Below are positions 6,556-9,477 of a stretch of 9,477 nucleotides of DNA, piece after piece. Source of the DNA: Firmicutes bacterium UBA3914 (GTDB lineage: Bacteria > Bacillota > Limnochordia > Darwinibacteriales > Darwinibacteriaceae); assembly GCA_002391385.1 (NCBI GenBank), contig DGEY01000020.1, forward strand, positions 1-9,477, written 5' to 3'. How positions within the stretch are numbered: the stretch's first letter is position 1; each line of letters starts with the position of its first letter. The notes under the pieces were generated by a model that saw only the letters and a list, made by a program, of their open reading frames with translations, was not told where the DNA came from and ran no database searches. The translations under genes and the position numbers were made by a program.

Positions 6556-7945
6556 AGTTATGCAGGATTTCGACCTGCCCATGGATCTGGCTGCGGAAAG
6601 GCAGGTTCTGGGAATTCTCATCAAACATCCGTCCCAAGTGGACCAGGTGGCGGACCGCCTGCGTCCGTCCCACTTTGTGGATCTGGGCCACCGGCGGATC
6701 TACGAGATCATTCTCGATCTCTATCACAAACAGGGGCGCATCTCCTACAGCCAGATCTACAACCGCCTGGTGGCGGAGGGCGTTGAATCCCCCGCGGAGC
6801 TGCTCATCGCCCTCACCGAATCTTTCGTCTCCCTAAGCGAACTGGAGCCCTGTGTGGAGATCCTCATCCGCCAGGAGGGCCTCCGGCGGATCATCAAGGC
6901 CTGCGATACCATTAGGGCCATGGCCCTGGATCCCAAGGCGGAGGATCTGGCGGCGCTCCAGGCCAGGGCCCAGGAACTCATTTTCGACGCCACCCAGGCC
7001 CAGGGCGGCCCGGAAAACGAAGTGAAAAACCTCCTGGAGGTTTTGAGCCAGTGCTACCTCAACCTGCTGCGCCGCCGGGAAGGCCAGGAGGATGCCTACG
7101 GGCTTTCGGTGCGCTTCCCGTCCATCGACGGCATGACCACTGGCTTTAAGAAGAAAGATTTGATCATCCTGGCGGCCCGCCCCAGCATGGGGAAGACGGC
7201 GCTGCTGTTGAATATGGTAACTAACGTAGCCAAGCGGGGCATCCCGGTGTTGGTGTTCAGCTTGGAGATGGACGCGGAGCAGCTGGGGGACCGCATCGTC
7301 CTCAGCGAGCTGTTCACCTACAAACAGGACGGACAGCACGTGGTCTCTGCCCACGAGTACCAGACCAAGCTCAGCGACGAGCAGTTCCAGCTCACCCAGA
7401 AGGTGTTCAATGACCTTTATCATCTGCCCATCGCCATTGTGGACAAACGGGGTTTGACCGTGGCGGAGATCAGGGCCAAGGCCCGCCGCTTCAAGGCGGA
7501 AAACCCCGATCTAGGCCTGATTGTCATCGACTACCTGCAGCTGATCAAGCCCCCCGGCAACGCCAACCGCAGCTGGGCCCTGATCGTGGGCGAGATGGTG
7601 CGGGAGCTGCGGGATCTCGCGGGGGAGCTGGATGTACCTTTGATCCTCTGCTCCCAGCTGAACAGGGGCGTGGAAAGCAGGGAGAACAAACGCCCCATGA
7701 TGAGCGACCTCAGGGATTCGGGGAACATCGAAGAATTCGCCGACGTGGTCATGTTCCTCTACCGCGACGATTACTATTACCCAGAGCTGGCCCGGGAAAA
7801 GGGCACCGAGGGTCTGGCGGAGGTAATCTTTGCCAAGCAGCGTAAAGGGGCCACCGGTGTGGTACAATTGAGATTTATAAAGGAATACACCCGCTTTATT
7901 GAAGAAACTAAACGACAGGTGGAGGTGGCCCATGGCGCTAGATAG
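6542..7945 (+). CDS. dnaB: Replicative DNA helicase DnaB (called DnaC in Bacillus)
   Basis: This 467-residue protein is the hexameric 5'-3' helicase that unwinds the replication fork. The N-terminal DnaB domain (about 12-115) carries the DLAAERQVLGILI helix, a divergent form of the usual EAE-QxVLG start. The RecA-like C-domain begins near FPSIDGMTTGFKKKDLIILAA. Walker A is RPSMGKTA (213-220, Lys218), Walker B is LIVIDYLQL (326-334, Asp330), and SQLNRGVESRENKRPMMSDL with DSGNIEEFADVV are the conserved helicase motifs near the arginine-finger region. Length is normal to slightly long. ATG 6542 has GAGG 9 nt upstream within the dnaD coding region and overlaps dnaD by 14 nt. The downstream small gene overlaps its end by 14 nt. 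No rplI gene, the usual Bacillus neighbour of the helicase gene, is in the window, and neither is a DnaI-like loader. It is probably the chromosomal helicase, but a second copy elsewhere cannot be excluded. Confidence 0.94.
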   Translation: MNSSEVMQDFDLPMDLAAERQVLGILIKHPSQVDQVADRLRPSHFVDLGHRRIYEIILDLYHKQGRISYSQIYNRLVAEGVESPAELLIALTESFVSLSELEPCVEILIRQEGLRRIIKACDTIRAMALDPKAEDLAALQARAQELIFDATQAQGGPENEVKNLLEVLSQCYLNLLRRREGQEDAYGLSVRFPSIDGMTTGFKKKDLIILAARPSMGKTALLLNMVTNVAKRGIPVLVFSLEMDAEQLGDRIVLSELFTYKQDGQHVVSAHEYQTKLSDEQFQLTQKVFNDLYHLPIAIVDKRGLTVAEIRAKARRFKAENPDLGLIVIDYLQLIKPPGNANRSWALIVGEMVRELRDLAGELDVPLILCSQLNRGVESRENKRPMMSDLRDSGNIEEFADVVMFLYRDDYYYPELAREKGTEGLAEVIFAKQRKGATGVVQLRFIKEYTRFIEETKRQVEVAHGAR

Positions 7946-8132
7946 GGAGCTGGATAAGACCAAGGTGATGTTCATCGATACCTGCCGGCGCCTGCTGGAG
8001 CTGGGGGAGCTGAGCGAGGAGGAGTACTTGGGCATCTGCGATCTTTTGGATCGTTTAGATGAGCTGGACAAGGAAAGCTTTGAGCAGGAGCTGCGCCGCA
8101 TCAGCAGGGGCTTGAGCGATCTGATCAGCTAG
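7932..8132 (+). CDS. Small acidic helical protein of unknown function between dnaB and rsmA
   Basis: I do not recognise this 66-residue protein. It is rich in Leu, Glu, Asp and Arg, has no signal peptide or membrane segment, and looks like two or three amphipathic helices. Residues about 20-43 (RLLELGELSEEEYLGICDLL) faintly recall the short helical SHOCT-type pattern, but this is not a firm match. It has two Cys residues (18 and 36) that are too far apart and too few to suggest a metal site. The ATG at 7932 follows an excellent AGGTGGAGGTGG site; the same frame is open further upstream, but that part lies inside dnaB without a binding site. It overlaps the end of dnaB by 14 nt and ends 10 nt before rsmA. 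That it is coding is supported by the good ribosome binding site, tight spacing and neighbour-like codon use. A role as a partner of the helicase would be a guess from position alone. Confidence 0.75.
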   Translation: MALDRELDKTKVMFIDTCRRLLELGELSEEEYLGICDLLDRLDELDKESFEQELRRISRGLSDLIS

Positions 8133-8142
8133 AGGTGAAAGC

Positions 8143-9006
8143 GTGTCGCAACTAACCAGTCCATCGTATGTAGCACGCCTCCTGCGGGAGCGGGGGCTTG
8201 GCGCCAAGAAGGGCCTGGGTCAAAACTTCTTGGTGGATCAAAATATAGTCAGGCGCATCCTGGAAAGCGCTGCCCTGACCGGGGAAAGCTGGGTGTTGGA
8301 AATAGGCCCCGGCCTGGGGGCCCTCACCAGCGGGCTGGCGGCAAGGGCGGCCCATGTGGTGGCGGTGGAGATCGACGGGGAGCTGGCCGCGGTGCTCAAG
8401 GAGATCCTGCCAAATCCCAAGATCACCATTGTGGAGGGCGACGCCCTGGGCCTGGACTGGCAGGAGCTCCTCGCAGGGGCGGGCTGGCGGGGCGAGTCCT
8501 TAAGCCTGGTGGCCAATCTGCCCTACTATATCACCAGCCCCCTGATCATGAAGGCCCTGGAGTGCGGCCTGCCCTTTGCGAGCATCTTGGTCATGGTGCA
8601 AAAAGAAGTGGCCGAGCGCATGCTGGCGGCCCCGGGGAGCAAGGACTATGGGGTGCTCTCCCTGGCCGTGCAGTACTACGCCGCAGGCTCCCTGGTTTTG
8701 AAGGTGCCCCGCACCGTGTTTCTGCCCGCCCCGGCCGTGGATTCCGCGGTGGTGAAGCTGGAGCCCCGGCCCCCTCAGGTCAGCGCGCCCCGGCAGGAGC
8801 TCTTTGCGGTGATCCGGGCCGCCTTCCAGCAGCGGCGGAAAACGGTGCGCAACGCCCTGAAAGCCTTGGTGGCGGAGTGGGGCTTGAAGCTAGAGCAGCT
8901 GGATGAGGCCCTGGCCAGCTGCGGGATTGAGCCCACGGAGCGGGGGGAAAACCTGTCGTTGGAGGAGTACAGCAAGCTTACGGAAGAACTGCTGAAGGGA
9001 GTGTGA
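8143..9006 (+). CDS. rsmA: 16S rRNA (adenine(1518)-N6/adenine(1519)-N6)-dimethyltransferase
   Basis: RsmA (KsgA) uses S-adenosylmethionine to dimethylate the two adjacent adenines in the helix 45 loop near the 3' end of 16S rRNA, a late check on small-subunit assembly. Loss of this enzyme is the classical cause of kasugamycin resistance. The 287-residue protein has the normal family length and motif order: KKGLGQNFLVD (22-32), the SAM-binding loop EIGPGLG (53-59), the acidic ribose-binding VEIDGEL (75-81), EGDAL (98-102) and the catalytic NLPYYI (125-130). The PxxFxPxPxVDSAVV-like segment VFLPAPAVDSAVVKL and C-terminal AFQQRRKTVRNAL are also typical of the family. It starts with GTG at 8143, which has GAGGTG about 5 nt upstream. 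It is placed 10 nt after the small gene and 3 nt before the ykuK-like gene, so it is surely part of the same transcript. Confidence 0.97.
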   Translation: MSQLTSPSYVARLLRERGLGAKKGLGQNFLVDQNIVRRILESAALTGESWVLEIGPGLGALTSGLAARAAHVVAVEIDGELAAVLKEILPNPKITIVEGDALGLDWQELLAGAGWRGESLSLVANLPYYITSPLIMKALECGLPFASILVMVQKEVAERMLAAPGSKDYGVLSLAVQYYAAGSLVLKVPRTVFLPAPAVDSAVVKLEPRPPQVSAPRQELFAVIRAAFQQRRKTVRNALKALVAEWGLKLEQLDEALASCGIEPTERGENLSLEEYSKLTEELLKGV

Positions 9007-9009
9007 ACA

Positions 9010-9477
9010 GTGGAGTTCATCAGCCCCACGAAAGGACGCCTTTCCTTTGAAGAAGTATTTGCCGACATCATGGCCTATGCAGCCGAAAGCCCCGATGACA
9101 GCTATCGACTCATAGTGGGGACTGATTCCCAGATCCGGGACGGCACCTGCTTTGTCACCGCGCTCATCGTCCACCGCTTGGGCAAGGGAGGCCGCTTTTT
9201 CTACACCCGCAGCTATGAAGACCATGTGCGCGCCTTGCGGCAGAGGATCTTCTTTGAAGCTTCCTTGAGCCTGAGCGTAGCTTCCCGCCTCGCGGAGAAA
9301 CTGGCGGAGTCGGGGCACGAGTTCGACATGGAGATCCACCTGGATGTGGGCAGCAACGGTGCCACGAAGTCTTTGGTGAAGGAAGTTGTGTGCATGGTGA
9401 ACGGCTCCGGCTTCCTGTGCAAGGTCAAACCCGACTCCTACGGAGCCTCCAGCGTGGCAGATCGTTATACAAAATAA
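9010..9477 (+). CDS. ykuK: YkuK-family RNase H-like protein (DUF458)
   Basis: This complete 155-residue protein ends with a TAA at the very last base of the window. It matches the YkuK family of Bacillota: an N-terminal SPTKGRLSFEEVF (5-17), the beta-strand motif IVGTDSQ (35-41), a central HLDVGSNGATK, and the C-terminal KPDSYGASSVADRYTK. The family is predicted to adopt an RNase H-like fold; the Asp of GTDSQ (Asp39) and the later Asp residues could be metal ligands, but no substrate or reaction is established as far as I know. It appears a little shorter than Bacillus subtilis YkuK as I recall it. Start GTG 9010 follows GGGAG (8997-9002 region) by 8 nt and lies 3 nt after the rsmA stop, so translation is probably coupled to rsmA. 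Family assignment is firm; function is unknown. Confidence 0.9.
   Translation: MEFISPTKGRLSFEEVFADIMAYAAESPDDSYRLIVGTDSQIRDGTCFVTALIVHRLGKGGRFFYTRSYEDHVRALRQRIFFEASLSLSVASRLAEKLAESGHEFDMEIHLDVGSNGATKSLVKEVVCMVNGSGFLCKVKPDSYGASSVADRYTK

Noticed and set aside
1..9477. Search for mobile elements, CRISPR arrays, tRNA/rRNA genes, riboswitches and prophage genes; the DnaD-DnaB pair as a phage replication module
   Set aside because: No repeats, integrase, transposase or structural phage genes are seen, and the pair sits among housekeeping genes (rsmA, ddl) with similar composition, so a chromosomal locus is the better reading.

Overview
The window is GC-rich (roughly 60% by eye) bacterial chromosome that is almost entirely coding. 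It reads as a low-hyped housekeeping region of a GC-rich Bacillota (Firmicutes), probably of the clostridial or deep-branching kind. The evidence is a DnaD-domain replication protein with the YxxxIxxxW motif, a YkuK-family RNase H-like protein, strong AGGAGG-type ribosome binding sites, and GTG/TTG start usage. The lineage call is inference from gene content. No phage, transposon, CRISPR, rRNA or tRNA signal was seen.

Left part (1-2394): the 3' end of a magnesium transporter gene (mgtE, plus strand) converges on and overlaps the end of a minus-strand galactose operon, galT-galK. GalT and GalK are two Leloir-pathway enzymes. The third, GalE (UDP-galactose 4-epimerase), and any dedicated regulator are not in the window.

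Middle (2395-2598): a 204-bp divergent intergenic region is the only real non-coding stretch. It holds a plausible sigma-A promoter for the rightward genes, two candidate promoters for galT, and two short perfect palindromes that may or may not be operators.

Right part (2599-9477): eight tightly packed plus-strand genes look like one operon: ridA (enamine/imine deaminase), ddl (D-Ala-D-Ala ligase), an ABC-F ribosome-associated ATPase, a DnaD-like primosome protein, the replicative helicase DnaB, a 66-residue protein of unknown function, rsmA/ksgA (16S rRNA dimethyltransferase) and a ykuK-like gene. Gaps are 23 nt or less and several genes overlap by 4-14 nt, which suggests co-transcription and translational coupling. 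The operon joins cell-wall precursor synthesis, ribosome function or maturation, and the helicase-loading side of replication initiation.

I found no convincing new system. The points most worth a second look are the overlapping dnaD-dnaB pair with an unknown small protein directly behind it, and the ridA-ddl pairing, which has a metabolic rationale through PLP-enzyme protection.
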